The notes: a model not told the origin generated them from the letters alone. Positions 28,251 through 37,212 are shown, counted from the first letter of the stretch. The stretch is 64,000 bases of DNA from Sphingobacteriales bacterium 50-39 (GCA_001898505.1 MKTZ01000020.1:172558-236557), one strand, 5' to 3'. Program-made: numbers and translations.

Positions 28251-29060
28251 TCATTTTACAAGCTTTAAACAGATCCAGTTGCCTTCGCTCAACCTTTCGG
28301 ATATTGGGAGATCATTTTTAAGCGCCTCATTTTCAACATCTTGCGAATCCTCATGCAGGAGGCCGCTCAATAATATAACGCCCCCATCCTTCAATTGTTG
28401 TTTCATCCGGGAGAGTTCCTTCAGGATAACATGCTTGTTGATATTCGCTAATATAATGTCAAACAAGCGATTATCGGGGATGGTATCCATTTGCTTGACC
28501 CTCACACGCTGGTTGTGGTTTTCCTCTATGTTCTCCCGGGCATTGTCGATACTCCACGGATCATGGTCGATGGCCAGCACCTCTCCCGCTCCCAGTCTTT
28601 CCGCCAATATCGCCAGCACTCCGGTGCCGGTGCCGAAATCCAGGACGCTCTTTCCCCTTAGATCCAGGTGCTGCATGGCTTTTATCATCATATAGGTGGT
28701 AGCATGATGTCCGGTGCCAAAGCTCATTTTGGGTGTGATCACCAGCTCGTGCGTCACATTTGTAATGGGCGTATGAAAAGATGCTCTTACGGCGCAGAAG
28801 TCGCCGATGATCACGGGCTGAAAATTTTTTTCCCACTCTTCATTCCAGTTCTTTTCGGGTACACCCTGACTCGTATAGCCGAGCTGCCAGCGGGACAGTA
28901 GCTCCCCGAGCTCGGCGGCATTGAATTTTTCCTCCTGGACATAGGCGTCGAGATGGCTGTCTTCCTGTTGGAAACCATCGTACCCGAGGTCTTCCAGCCG
29001 GGCTATCAGTATTTCCTGGACGGAAACATCAGCAGCAGGTATGGTGATATGAAGATGCAT
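28251..29060 (-). CDS. prmA: Ribosomal protein L11 methyltransferase
   Basis: 269 residues. S-adenosylmethionine-dependent methylation of ribosomal protein L11. The N-terminal substrate-binding domain precedes a Rossmann fold with 'SVLDFGTGTGVLAILAERLGAG' in two parts (motif I), 'AIDHDPWSIDNARENIEEN' (motif II) and 'DIILANINKHVI' (the NPPY-equivalent). 'KMSFGTGHHATTYMM' is a PrmA hallmark. It lies 60 bp downstream of pnp, separated by a hairpin, so expression by read-through is plausible. Confidence 0.9.
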   Translation of the reverse strand: MHLHITIPAADVSVQEILIARLEDLGYDGFQQEDSHLDAYVQEEKFNAAELGELLSRWQLGYTSQGVPEKNWNEEWEKNFQPVIIGDFCAVRASFHTPITNVTHELVITPKMSFGTGHHATTYMMIKAMQHLDLRGKSVLDFGTGTGVLAILAERLGAGEVLAIDHDPWSIDNARENIEENHNQRVRVKQMDTIPDNRLFDIILANINKHVILKELSRMKQQLKDGGVILLSGLLHEDSQDVENEALKNDLPISERLSEGNWICLKLVK

Positions 29061-29073
29061 AAGATAAATAGAA

Positions 29074-29102
29074 AAGGTCTGCAGTATACAACTACAGACC
29101 TT
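29074..29102 (-). terminator. Terminator after pnp
   Basis: Arms aaggtctg/cagacctt around a 13-nt loop. In the minus direction the stem is followed by TTCTATTTATC. It lies between pnp and prmA. Confidence 0.65.
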
Positions 29103-29120
29103 GTTATAAAAGCTAATAGA

Positions 29121-31301
29121 TTATTGCTGGGTACCTTGGGGAGCCTGCGGACCACCTGCGGGCTTACCGGCACCGGCAGGAGCATCAGGCTTCGTAATAA
29201 GCACCTTGCGGCTCAGCTTGAACTTACCTGTCTTCTGGTCCAGGCCAATGAGCTTCACCTTTACGCTGTCCCCTTCTTTCAGGACACCATCCAGCGTTTC
29301 AAGCCGCTTGTGGCTCACTTCACTGATGTGAAGCAGGCCTTGCTTGCCGGGCAGGAATTCCACAAAAGCGCCGTATGGCATGACGGACTTCACCTTTGCT
29401 TCGTATACAGAGCCGACTTCCGGCTGCGCGACGATGCCCTTGATCCAGGCCACGGCCTTGTCCAGCCCTTCCTTGGCAGGGCTGAATATGCTGACCTCGC
29501 CAAAATTGCCAACCTCTTCCAGGTTGATGGTAGTGCCTGTCTCCCTTTGTATCTCCTGGATGATCTTCCCTTGTGGTCCGATGACGGCGCCGATGAATTC
29601 CTTGTCGATAAAGATCTTCACCATTCTCGGAGCATGCGGTTTCACATCGGGGCGCGCTGCGGGCATACACTCATACATGGCGTCCAGGATATGCATACGG
29701 CCTTTACGGGCCTGTTCCAGCGCCGCGCGCATGGTGTCCATGCTCAAACCGTCAACCTTTATGTCCATCTGTACGCCACAGATGCCCTCACGGGTACCGG
29801 TGACTTTGAAGTCCATATCCCCTAAGTGATCTTCATCACCTAAGATATCTGTCAAGATAGCATATTTCCCATCGGCGGGACGGGTGATAAGACCCATCGC
29901 CACACCGCTGACATGCTTGGGGAACGGTACACCTGCATCCATCAGGGCAAGGCTGCCGGCGCAAACGGTCGCCATGGAGGACGATCCATTGGATTCTAAA
30001 ATATCGCTCACTACACGCACAGTATAAGGATAATCGCTGCCTGGCATCATTTGCTTCAGGCTGCGCATGGCCAGGTTGCCATGTCCTACTTCCCGGCGGC
30101 TTTGTCCTCTCATCATCTTGACTTCGCCGGTGCTGAAGGGAGGGAAATTATAGTGAAGGAAGAATTTCGAGTCGAATGATTTGGCAGCGCTCTCCACCAG
30201 CAGCTCATCCAAAGGCGTACCTAAGGTGACCGTGGTAAGGGACTGAGTCTCTCCGCGCGTGAAAAGAGAAGAGCCATGAGGCGTTGGCAGGGGATCCACT
30301 TCCATAGCCAGGGGGCGGACCTGATCCAGCTGACGGCCATCCAGGCGGATACGATCGTCCAGGATCATGTTCCTTACAACTTCCCATTGCAGGTCGGAAT
30401 AATATTTTTTAGCCAGCTTCTTGTCTGCGTCGGTGACTTCTTCACCCAGGCTGGCGATCAGCTCTTCCTTCAGCAGGTCATAGGCGTCGCTGCGTTCGTG
30501 CTTGCTGCTGCCGGCACGGGATATCTGATAGATACGGTCCTTGGCAAAAGCAGTTACTTTCTGCTGCAGCTCTTCATTGACGACGGGCTTGGTATAATCC
30601 CTCTTCCCGGTGACACCAGCCTTGGCACGCAGCTCTTCTTGCGCCTTGATCTGGATACGAATGGCATCATGTGCCAGTTCAAGCGCCTTGACCAGGTCTT
30701 CTTCGCTGCATTCGGAAGCTTCTCCTTCCACCATCATCAGGTTCTTATCCGTAGCGGCTATGATAAATTCCATATCCGCCTTTTCCAGCTCTGTACGGGT
30801 GGGATTGACCACCAACTGGCCATCTACACGGCCAATACGCACTTCGCTGATGATCTCCTTGATGGGAATATCGGATACGGCCAACGTCGCAGAAGCGGCC
30901 AGACAGGCCAGGGCGTCGGGCATGACTTCCGCATCGCTGGATACAAGGCTGAGCAGCACCTGTACATCACAAAAATAATCTTCGGGGAACAAAGGGCGCA
31001 ACGCACGGTCGATCAGACGGCTGGTCAGGATCTCATAATCGTTCAGTCTGGCCTCGCGCTTGAAAAAACTACCGGGAATACGCCCGGCCGATGCAAATTT
31101 CTCCTGGTAATCTACAGAAAGAGGAAAGAAATCCTGTCCTTCCTTGGGCTCCTTATTGGCAACAACCGTCGCAAGGATGATACAATTGCCCTGACGCACG
31201 GTAACTGCACCATCGGCCTGGCGGGCAAGCTTGCCGGTCTCGATGGAGACCATCCGGCCACCACCTATATCAAATGTTACACTGATGGGTTGTGAAAGCA
31301 T
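29121..31301 (-). CDS. pnp: Polyribonucleotide nucleotidyltransferase
   Basis: 726 residues, 3'-to-5' phosphorolytic RNA exonuclease of the degradosome type. Two RNase PH domains ('VTVRQGNCIILATVVA'; 'LFTRGETQSLTTVTLGT') flank a helical domain. The catalytic-core segment 'SFDSKFFLHYNFPPFSTGEV' is intact. A KH domain (about 555-610, 'DKEFIGAVIGPQGKIIQEI') and an S1 domain (about 625-695, 'GSVYEAKVKSVMPYGAFVEF') follow. A short Pro/Gly/Ala tail ends the protein. It lies downstream of rpsO, the classic arrangement, with a terminator between them. Confidence 0.96.
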   Translation of the reverse strand: MLSQPISVTFDIGGGRMVSIETGKLARQADGAVTVRQGNCIILATVVANKEPKEGQDFFPLSVDYQEKFASAGRIPGSFFKREARLNDYEILTSRLIDRALRPLFPEDYFCDVQVLLSLVSSDAEVMPDALACLAASATLAVSDIPIKEIISEVRIGRVDGQLVVNPTRTELEKADMEFIIAATDKNLMMVEGEASECSEEDLVKALELAHDAIRIQIKAQEELRAKAGVTGKRDYTKPVVNEELQQKVTAFAKDRIYQISRAGSSKHERSDAYDLLKEELIASLGEEVTDADKKLAKKYYSDLQWEVVRNMILDDRIRLDGRQLDQVRPLAMEVDPLPTPHGSSLFTRGETQSLTTVTLGTPLDELLVESAAKSFDSKFFLHYNFPPFSTGEVKMMRGQSRREVGHGNLAMRSLKQMMPGSDYPYTVRVVSDILESNGSSSMATVCAGSLALMDAGVPFPKHVSGVAMGLITRPADGKYAILTDILGDEDHLGDMDFKVTGTREGICGVQMDIKVDGLSMDTMRAALEQARKGRMHILDAMYECMPAARPDVKPHAPRMVKIFIDKEFIGAVIGPQGKIIQEIQRETGTTINLEEVGNFGEVSIFSPAKEGLDKAVAWIKGIVAQPEVGSVYEAKVKSVMPYGAFVEFLPGKQGLLHISEVSHKRLETLDGVLKEGDSVKVKLIGLDQKTGKFKLSRKVLITKPDAPAGAGKPAGGPQAPQGTQQ

Positions 31302-31417
31302 ATAGCTGTTCGTCTTTAATAGGATCGGAGCTCACCGGGCGGGAAAAATAGCGAAGCCGCGATCCCTATGTTAAAAAATGAATGAAAATGTAAGTAAATC
31401 CTTCACGTATAAAAAAA

Positions 31418-31449
31418 CTATTCCCAACCGTGGGGTCAGTTGGGAATAG
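31418..31449 (-). terminator. Terminator after rpsO
   Basis: 11-bp arms ctattcccaac/gttgggaatag with a 10-nt loop, followed in the minus direction by a run of T. It separates rpsO from pnp. Confidence 0.85.
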
Positions 31450-31469
31450 TGATCATATACATAATGAGA

Positions 31470-31742
31470 TTATTTTCTGAGTCCGAGTTTTTCGATCAAT
31501 TGACGGTAACCCTGGAGGTTTTGTTTGCTCAGGTAGGTCAGCAAACGCTTTCTTTTACCCACCAATTGCATCAGGCCGCGATGGGTGGAAAAATCTTTTT
31601 TATTGGCTTGCAAATGCTCAGAGATACGGTTGATCCGCTCTGTCAACAACGCAATCTGTCCCTCGATGGAACCGGTATTGGTGGCTTTTCCACCAAAATC
31701 TGCAAAGAAACTCGCTTTCTTTTCTTTAGTCAAATAAGGCAT
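31470..31742 (-). CDS. rpsO: 30S ribosomal protein S15
   Basis: 90 residues, normal length. Binds the 16S rRNA central domain early in 30S assembly. Typical segments are 'TGSIEGQIALLTERINRISEHL', 'DFSTHRGLMQLVGKRKRLLTYL' and the C-terminal 'YRQLIEKLGLRK'. It lies upstream of pnp as in most bacteria. A TTCGTTTG (7 of 8 to TAnnTTTG) about 35 nt upstream may be its promoter. Confidence 0.97.
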   Translation of the reverse strand: MPYLTKEKKASFFADFGGKATNTGSIEGQIALLTERINRISEHLQANKKDFSTHRGLMQLVGKRKRLLTYLSKQNLQGYRQLIEKLGLRK

Positions 31743-31912
31743 CTCTATTTATTTATTAAACTGTCCAAACGAATAATTTGGCCTGCGAAGGTACTGATTA
31801 TTTTGAGATTCCTGAAAAATCGGTCTAAAAATCGCTAAAAATAATAATAAATATATGTCTAAATGGTTAATTTGGCGGCTTTTTACGCTTCTTTATGCGC
31901 CCGGCAGCCTCC

Positions 31913-31956
31913 ATACGGACCACGGGTCCGTAGGCCGAAGGCCAGACATTAGCGCT
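31913..31956 (+). repeat. Two-hairpin intergenic element, copy 3 (glycosyltransferase leader)
   Basis: Hairpin 1 is acggacc/acg/ggtccgt (31915-31931). Hairpin 2 is ggcc/gaa/ggcc (31933-31943). The tail is agacattagcg (31944-31954). Both stems differ from copies 1 and 2 by paired changes. Confidence 0.65.
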
Positions 31957-31958
31957 TT

Positions 31959-31999
31959 GCGAGAGATGCGCTAATTTTCTAACAGAGGGCATCTCTCGC
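31959..31999 (+). promoter_or_regulatory. Hairpin next to the start codon of the glycosyltransferase gene
   Basis: Perfect 11-bp arms gcgagagatgc/gcatctctcgc with a 19-nt loop, ending 7 nt before the ATG at 32007. The only purine-rich candidate ribosome site (AGAGGG, 31984-31989) lies at the loop-stem border, so the hairpin could control initiation. Confidence 0.5.
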
Positions 32000-32006
32000 A
32001 CATATT

Positions 32007-33101
32007 ATGCAAAAAAGGATCTACTGCACCGTCACCAATGACCTGACCTACGATCAGCGAATGATCAGGATCTGCACCTCCCTGTCCCGGGAAGGTTATG
32101 ACGTGGTATTGGTAGGCCGGGAGGAGCCTTCCTCCTCCCCTCTGCAACGGCAGCCTTTCCGGCAGCATCGGCTCCGCCTGCTGTTCCATAAAGGAAAGCT
32201 CTTCTACCTGGAATATAACTTCCGGCTGCTGTTCTTCCTCTTTTTCAGACGGATGGACTGTATCTGCGCCATCGACCTGGATACCATCATACCCTGTTAT
32301 TGGGCCGCTCTGCTCAAACGCATCCCCCGGGTCTATGACGCTCATGAACTCTTCTGCGAGATGAAGGAGGTGGTCTCCCGGCCGGCCATCCATAAGGCAT
32401 GGAAATGGGTAGAGCGGTCTTTTGTACCCTCCTTCCGGCATGGCTACACGGTGAATGAACCCATTGCGACGGAGTTTTCAAAGATGTATGGCGTCGACTA
32501 TGCCGTCATCCGCAATACCCCGCTGCTGCGACCCGAGGCCGCTATGCCTGGTATCCATCAACGATTCATCCTTTACCAGGGGGCCGTCAACGAAGGCAGA
32601 TGCTTCGAAACACTGATACCGGCCATGCAACAGGTGGATGCCCGGCTGGTCATCTGCGGCAAGGGCAATTTTATGGAACAGGCCCGGCAGCTGGTCCGGG
32701 AGCACGCCCTGGACGAAAAGGTCATCTTTAAAGGCCCCCTCCCTCCGGAAGAGCTGCGCCAATTGACCCAAACAGCCTGGTGCGGCATAACCCTCTTCGA
32801 AAACAAAGGGCTGAGCAACTATTATTCCCTGGCCAATCGGTTCTTCGACTATATGCATGCCGGCATCCCTCAGCTGGCGATGAATTATCCCGCTTACAAA
32901 GAAATAAACAATCTGTACCCCATCGCTGTTCTAATAGACAACCCGGACATCCGGCATATAGCAGAGGCCCTCAATAGCCTGTTGAACAATATGGATTTAT
33001 ATAACACGTTACAAGTCAATTGCAGAAAGGCGGCCGGACATTTCAACTGGCAGGAAGAAGAAAAAAAACTGATCCTTTTGTATCAAAAGATCCTTAACTG
33101 A
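32007..33101 (+). CDS. Glycosyltransferase, GT4-like
   Basis: 364 residues, GT-B fold expected. The N-terminal half begins 'RIYCTVTNDLTYDQRMIRICTSLSREGYDVVLVG', a common opening of Bacteroidota GT4 enzymes. The C-terminal half shows 'FILYQGAVNEGRCFETLIPAM', 'LVICGKGN' and 'KVIFKGPLPPEELRQ'. 'GLSNYYSLANRFFDYMHAGIPQLAMNYPAYKEI' contains the nucleotide-sugar site with its conserved acidic residue. There is no signal peptide or span, so it is probably cytosolic or peripheral. A second glycosyltransferase starts 4 bp later. The acceptor is unknown; lipid-linked surface glycan synthesis is the usual role. Confidence 0.85.
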   Translation: MQKRIYCTVTNDLTYDQRMIRICTSLSREGYDVVLVGREEPSSSPLQRQPFRQHRLRLLFHKGKLFYLEYNFRLLFFLFFRRMDCICAIDLDTIIPCYWAALLKRIPRVYDAHELFCEMKEVVSRPAIHKAWKWVERSFVPSFRHGYTVNEPIATEFSKMYGVDYAVIRNTPLLRPEAAMPGIHQRFILYQGAVNEGRCFETLIPAMQQVDARLVICGKGNFMEQARQLVREHALDEKVIFKGPLPPEELRQLTQTAWCGITLFENKGLSNYYSLANRFFDYMHAGIPQLAMNYPAYKEINNLYPIAVLIDNPDIRHIAEALNSLLNNMDLYNTLQVNCRKAAGHFNWQEEEKKLILLYQKILN

Positions 33102-33105
33102 CCCA

Positions 33106-34239
33106 GTGGATAAGCATTTACATATAGTATGTATGGATGTGCCTTACCCGGCAGATTACGGGGGGGTGGTCGATCCTTTTCATAAGATACGTTGCCTTCA
33201 TGAGGCGGGAGTAAAAATCCACCTCCATTGTTTTGAATATGGCAGGGGCGCCCGGGCCGAATTGGACGCTTACTGTGCAGAAGTGAGATATTATGCACGA
33301 AGGGAAGGCCATAAAGGTTTTTCGCACAAGCTGCCCTATATCGTCTGTTCCCGGAGCAATGGCGAGCTGCTGGAAAATCTTTTACGCGACGATCATCCCA
33401 TCCTGCTGGAAGGTATTCATTGCAGCTACCTGTTGAATGATCCCCGTTTCAGTCAGCGAAGGGTGTTCTTACGACTCCACAATGTCGAATATCAGTACTA
33501 TCGTCAGCTGTATTACTGCGAACGTTCGCTGCTGAAAAAAATGTATTATCTGCACGAGAGCAACCTCCTGCGACAATATGAAAAAAAGATCGCGGACAAG
33601 GCAATGATCCTGGCCATGGTGGAAAAGGACTGTGAGCAATACCGCCAGGAGTTTGGCGCCGGAAATATAAAGCTATTGCCCGTGTTCCTTCCTTTCGGCG
33701 AGGTCGTGAGCAGGGAAGGCACCGGCTGCTTTTGCCTGTACCACGGCAATCTTTCCGTAGCGGAGAACGAGCAGGCCGTGGTATGGCTGCTCAAACAGGT
33801 GTTCCAATGCCTCGATCTGCCGCTGATCATTTCCGGCAAGAACCCCTCTCCCCGCCTGACCCGGATGGTGGAGCAGCATCCACACGCCTGTCTTATCCCC
33901 AATCCTTCGGACCAGGAGATCCAGGACCTCATCACAAAAGCACAGGTCAATATCCTTCCTTCCTTTAATTGCACCGGTATAAAGATGAAGTTGCTCAACG
34001 CCCTTTTCAATGGACGTTACTCCGTCGTCAACCGCGATGCAGTGGAAGGCACCGGTCTCGAATCTGCCTGTCACATCGCAGACAATACGGAAGGAATGAT
34101 AGATCTTATCACCCGGCTATATACCCGTCCTTTTACAAAAGAAGATATTGAAGAAAGAAAGGCCCATCTGGCAGGCCGCTATAACAACGAGAAGAATACG
34201 CGGCAGCTGATGCAGCTCATCTGGGAGGCGAACAATTAA
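33106..34239 (+). CDS. Glycosyltransferase-like protein
   Basis: 377 residues. The likely start is GTG at 33106, 4 bp after the previous stop and without a clear ribosome site, so translational coupling is likely. The N-terminus 'LHIVCMDVPYPADYGGVVDPFHKIRCLHEAGVKIHLHCFEYG' fits the donor-side Rossmann fold of GT-B enzymes. Later segments 'CLYHGNLSVAENEQAVVWLL' and 'LPLIISGKNPS' match the GT4 nucleotide-binding half. The final acidic motif is weak. The last 4 bp overlap the convergent ftsE. Confidence 0.75.
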   Translation: MDKHLHIVCMDVPYPADYGGVVDPFHKIRCLHEAGVKIHLHCFEYGRGARAELDAYCAEVRYYARREGHKGFSHKLPYIVCSRSNGELLENLLRDDHPILLEGIHCSYLLNDPRFSQRRVFLRLHNVEYQYYRQLYYCERSLLKKMYYLHESNLLRQYEKKIADKAMILAMVEKDCEQYRQEFGAGNIKLLPVFLPFGEVVSREGTGCFCLYHGNLSVAENEQAVVWLLKQVFQCLDLPLIISGKNPSPRLTRMVEQHPHACLIPNPSDQEIQDLITKAQVNILPSFNCTGIKMKLLNALFNGRYSVVNRDAVEGTGLESACHIADNTEGMIDLITRLYTRPFTKEDIEERKAHLAGRYNNEKNTRQLMQLIWEANN

Positions 34240-34925
34240 TCCATCGAAATAGAAGCATTGTCGAGGACCTTCCCACGTTCGGTCCTCAGCATGCGGGCCG
34301 GGAATTTATTGATCACCCTGTAATCGTGCGACGCCATCATGATGGTCGTGCTATAATCCCGCGATATTTGAAAAAGCAATTGCATGATCTCGTCGGCCGT
34401 CTCGGGATCGAGATTGCCCGTGGGCTCATCGGCCAGTATCAGCTTGGGAGAATTGAGCAGGGCCCTGGCAATATCCACACGCTGCTGTTCTCCGCCGCTC
34501 ATCTCAAACGGCATTTTAAAACCTTTCGACTTCAACCCCACTTTGTCCAGCACATCGGCGATCTTTTCATTCATCAGCTTTACATCTTTCCAGCCCGTGG
34601 CTTCCAGCACAAATTTTAGATTTTCATTCACATTCCTGTCCGTGAGCAGCTGAAAGTCCTGGAATACCACACCCAGGCTCCTGCGCAGATAAGGCACCTT
34701 CTTCCAATCCATATCCTTCAGCGTAAAGCTGGCTACCGTCCCCTCTCCTTCCCTCAAAGGCAGGTCACCATACAGGGTCTTTAACAAGCTCGACTTACCG
34801 GTCCCCGTCTTCCCCACCAGGTACACGAACTCCCCTTTATTCACCACAATATTCACGTCCTGGAGGATAAGATTGCTGCCCTGGTATATATTAGCGTGCT
34901 TTAATTCAACAATGATCTCTGCCAT
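34236..34925 (-). CDS. ftsE: Cell division ATP-binding protein FtsE
   Basis: 229 residues, a single ABC cassette. Walker A is 'GKTGTGKSS', the Q-loop is 'VVFQDFQLL', the signature is 'MSGGEQQR', Walker B is '[12 protein letters not shown]', and the switch His is in 'MASHDYRV'. The opening '[36 protein letters not shown]', given here as family context in two parts, is FtsE-like. FtsE with FtsX activates septal peptidoglycan hydrolysis, but ftsX is not adjacent here. The start ATG at 34925 (MAEIIVEL) is preferred over 34949. Confidence 0.85.
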   Translation of the reverse strand: MAEIIVELKHANIYQGSNLILQDVNIVVNKGEFVYLVGKTGTGKSSLLKTLYGDLPLREGEGTVASFTLKDMDWKKVPYLRRSLGVVFQDFQLLTDRNVNENLKFVLEATGWKDVKLMNEKIADVLDKVGLKSKGFKMPFEMSGGEQQRVDIARALLNSPKLILADEPTGNLDPETADEIMQLLFQISRDYSTTIMMASHDYRVINKFPARMLRTERGKVLDNASISMD

Positions 34926-35000
34926 AATAGATTGTGCATTACCCGACAAATATATGGAAAAATACGTCGTCTGGCCTTTGCCGGAGGGGAGCCTCCGCCC

Positions 35001-36269
35001 CTACCCCTGTGTATCGGCCTTGAGCATCAGCCTCAACGTAGAATCATTTGCGAAATAGCTCATCATCCAGTTGAGGAAAATAAAGAGCCTGTTCTTTACA
35101 TTGAGTATAAGCATCAGATGCACGAACATCCAGGTCAGCCATGCAAACAGTCCCTGAAAGCTGAACCCGGGAAGGTCTACCACAGCTTTTCGCTTACCCA
35201 CGGTAGCCATAGTACCTTTATTGTGGTATTCGAACTCCAGCCGGGGTTTTCCCTTCAGCTCCCTTTTAAAATTACGGGCCAGCAGGCTGGCTTGCGAAAT
35301 GGCGACATTCGCCAGCTGGGGATGCCCATTGGGATATTTTGGGGTAGTCATATAGGCGATGTCCCCGATGGCATATACGCCGGGAAGTCCTTCTACCTCG
35401 CAATAACGATTGGTGATAAGACGATTGCCGCGGGTGATGCTCGCGGCAGGGATGCCCTGTAGCGTGTTGGCTGTTACACCCGCTGCCCAGATAAGATTCC
35501 TGGCCGTGATGGTCTCGCCTCCTTTCAGCCTCACAGTATTGCCATCATAATCTTCTACTACCGTGCCGGTCTTTACGATCACGCCCAGTGATTCCAGATA
35601 TTGCCGGGATTTTGTCCTGGATGCCTCACTCATAGCATTCAGCGTATTCGGCGAGCCCTCCAGCAAATAGATGGTGAACCTGGAAAAATCTATGCCTGGA
35701 TAATCCTTTGGAAGAATATTCTTTTTCATCTCGGCCATGGCGCCTGCCAGCTCCACCCCCGTAGGGCCTCCTCCAACAATGACGAAATTGAGAAGGGATT
35801 GCAGTTCATCCGGCCCTGCCACGATGGTGTCCTCGAAGGTCTTGAGGATCCTGTTGCGAAGCGCCATCGCCTGTGGGACGGACTTCATGGGAAATGAATT
35901 GGATTGTATACGGGTGTTGCCAAAGTAATTGGTCGTGCATCCCAGAGCAATTACCAGGCGGTCATAAGCGATGTCCTCGATGGGAGTATATACGATGCGC
36001 GCGTCGGTGTCGATCCTGCTCACTTCCGTGATACGGATATTGACATTTTTTGAATGCTGAAAAACCTTTCTCAAAGGAAAAGAGATGCTGGACGGCTCCA
36101 GGCGGGCCGTGGCCACCTGGTACATGAGGGGCTGGAATTGATGATAATTATGCTTGTCGATCAGATAGACTTCGTAATTCGTACCGTTGAGCGACCTTGC
36201 CAGCCTCAGGCCGCCAAATCCGGCGCCGAGAATGACGATCCTTTGCCTGTTATTATTTCCTGCTGCCAT
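35001..36269 (-). CDS. ndh: Type II NADH:quinone oxidoreductase
   Basis: 422 residues. Non-proton-pumping NADH dehydrogenase bound to the cytoplasmic side of the inner membrane. The FAD motif is 'RIVILGAGFGGLRLARSL' and the NADH motif is 'FVIVGGGPTGVELAGAMAEM'. 'GVYAIGDIAYM' is the second FAD contact and 'QPLMYQVATARLEPSSI' the quinone-side loop. The C-terminal hydrophobic stretch 'LFAWLTWMFVHLMLIL' anchors it. A TAACTTTG -7 box lies 31 nt upstream. The gene is divergent from the Crp-like regulator. Confidence 0.9.
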   Translation of the reverse strand: MAAGNNNRQRIVILGAGFGGLRLARSLNGTNYEVYLIDKHNYHQFQPLMYQVATARLEPSSISFPLRKVFQHSKNVNIRITEVSRIDTDARIVYTPIEDIAYDRLVIALGCTTNYFGNTRIQSNSFPMKSVPQAMALRNRILKTFEDTIVAGPDELQSLLNFVIVGGGPTGVELAGAMAEMKKNILPKDYPGIDFSRFTIYLLEGSPNTLNAMSEASRTKSRQYLESLGVIVKTGTVVEDYDGNTVRLKGGETITARNLIWAAGVTANTLQGIPAASITRGNRLITNRYCEVEGLPGVYAIGDIAYMTTPKYPNGHPQLANVAISQASLLARNFKRELKGKPRLEFEYHNKGTMATVGKRKAVVDLPGFSFQGLFAWLTWMFVHLMLILNVKNRLFIFLNWMMSYFANDSTLRLMLKADTQG

Positions 36270-36299
36270 AATGCGGTGTTTTCACGTCCTTTCTGTCCG

Positions 36300-36307
36300 C
36301 AAAGTTA
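36300..36307 (-). promoter_or_regulatory. ndh promoter
   Basis: TAACTTTG on the minus strand fully matches TAnnTTTG, 30 nt before the ndh ATG. No -33 TTTG at the expected spacing, so activation by a regulator is possible. Confidence 0.45.
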
Positions 36308-36384
36308 CGAGATGCCGCCAGATACGGAGAATTTATTGCAAAACTGTCAATTCCTTCATTTTTTCGGTTTTCCGTATGCGAACA

Positions 36385-36398
36385 GTTAATATATTAAC
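36385..36398. promoter_or_regulatory. Palindromic candidate operator
   Basis: Perfect 14-bp palindrome GTTAATATATTAAC, 22 bp before the ATG of the Crp/Fnr-like gene and within the divergent ndh promoter region. It is a plausible self-operator for the dimeric regulator; by inference only. Confidence 0.35.
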
Positions 36399-36420
36399 AG
36401 GACGAAAAAGACCTTATCTG

Positions 36421-37023
36421 ATGAAGAAAAATGCTGTTAATTCCGCCAACTATGACCCTATTCAACGCCTCAATGAGGTGGACAGTAAGGTACAGGTACC
36501 TTCAGGCATCGAACTGCAAATACGCCGCAACCTCCAACGGGACAGCGTGAAAAAGGGAGAGGTGCTGCTTGAAATGAATACCGTTTGTGATCGAATTTGG
36601 TTTATCCAATCGGGGTTGTTCCGTAGCCATAAAAAAGTCAAAGGCAGGGAGGAGAACACCTGGTTTATGAAGGAAAATGACCTGATGACCGACCCGAAAA
36701 GCTTTCACACGGGCGAACCCAGCAAACACAGTATATTGGCGATGGAAGACAGTATCGTATACTCTATCTCACGGCATCAGATATACGATCTCTGCGAAAG
36801 AGCACACGCCTTCGAGCATATATGTCATCTGCTGACCTGGGAGTATTACACGAAGTTCATGGACTACTGGGATGAGTTGACATCGGGCACGATCAGACAA
36901 CGCTACAACCGTTTTCTACTACTCTTCCCGGGTCTGGATGACCGGGAATCCGTATCTGTCAGACATATTGCGTCCCTGCTTAAATGCTCGGTCCGATCGC
37001 TCCACCGCATCAGGAAGAAATAA
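36421..37023 (+). CDS. Crp/Fnr-family transcriptional regulator
   Basis: 200 residues. A cyclic nucleotide-binding-like beta roll (about 40-130: 'SVKKGEVLLEMNTVCDRIWFIQSGLFR', 'SILAMEDSIVYSISRHQIYDL') is followed by the long dimer helix and a short C-terminal winged helix ('VSVRHIASLLKCSVRSLHRIRKK'). The phosphate-binding Arg-Ala motif of true cAMP receptors is not seen, nor an N-terminal Fnr cysteine cluster. The ligand is therefore unknown. The frame is open upstream to 36187, but the ATG at 36421 lies after the promoter region and gives a normal length. Confidence 0.8.
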   Translation: MKKNAVNSANYDPIQRLNEVDSKVQVPSGIELQIRRNLQRDSVKKGEVLLEMNTVCDRIWFIQSGLFRSHKKVKGREENTWFMKENDLMTDPKSFHTGEPSKHSILAMEDSIVYSISRHQIYDLCERAHAFEHICHLLTWEYYTKFMDYWDELTSGTIRQRYNRFLLLFPGLDDRESVSVRHIASLLKCSVRSLHRIRKK

Positions 37024-37059
37024 GAAGTGACAAATGTCACCTCTTTTAAAAAAATCTGT

Positions 37060-37107
37060 GCCAACTTTCCACTTTTCGACGCAGCACTGCGCCAACTTTC
37101 CACTTTT
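37060..37107 (+). repeat. Two direct 17-bp repeats upstream of the TraN-like gene
   Basis: GCCAACTTTCCACTTTT occurs at 37060-37076 and again at 37091-37107, 31 bp apart, about three helical turns. They lie about 28-75 bp upstream of a TAGCTTTG -7 box (37135-37142). The arrangement fits tandem activator sites. Confidence 0.55.
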
Positions 37108-37134
37108 TGCGCCTTCCTTTCTCTAACGGTGATC

Positions 37135-37142
37135 TAGCTTTG
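37135..37142 (+). promoter_or_regulatory. Promoter of the TraN-like gene
   Basis: TAGCTTTG fully matches TAnnTTTG. There is no good -33 element, but the direct repeats lie upstream. The leader to the ATG at 37213 is about 65 nt. Confidence 0.5.
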
Positions 37143-37212
37143 GAGAGTGCTCATTATGCGGCCGCGTGAAGAGCCTCTGAAATCACATTATTTAATCTTA
37201 AAATTTTATTCA

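Noticed and set aside
30276..31295. Open frame of 339 codons opposite pnp
   Set aside because: Fully antisense to a conserved enzyme gene.
37027..37040. Palindrome GTGAC-AAAT-GTCAC after the Crp-like stop as a Crp operator
   Set aside because: Spacing and sequence differ from the usual TGTGA-N6-TCACA pattern and it follows the stop codon; it may equally be a transcript-end stem, so no operator is claimed.
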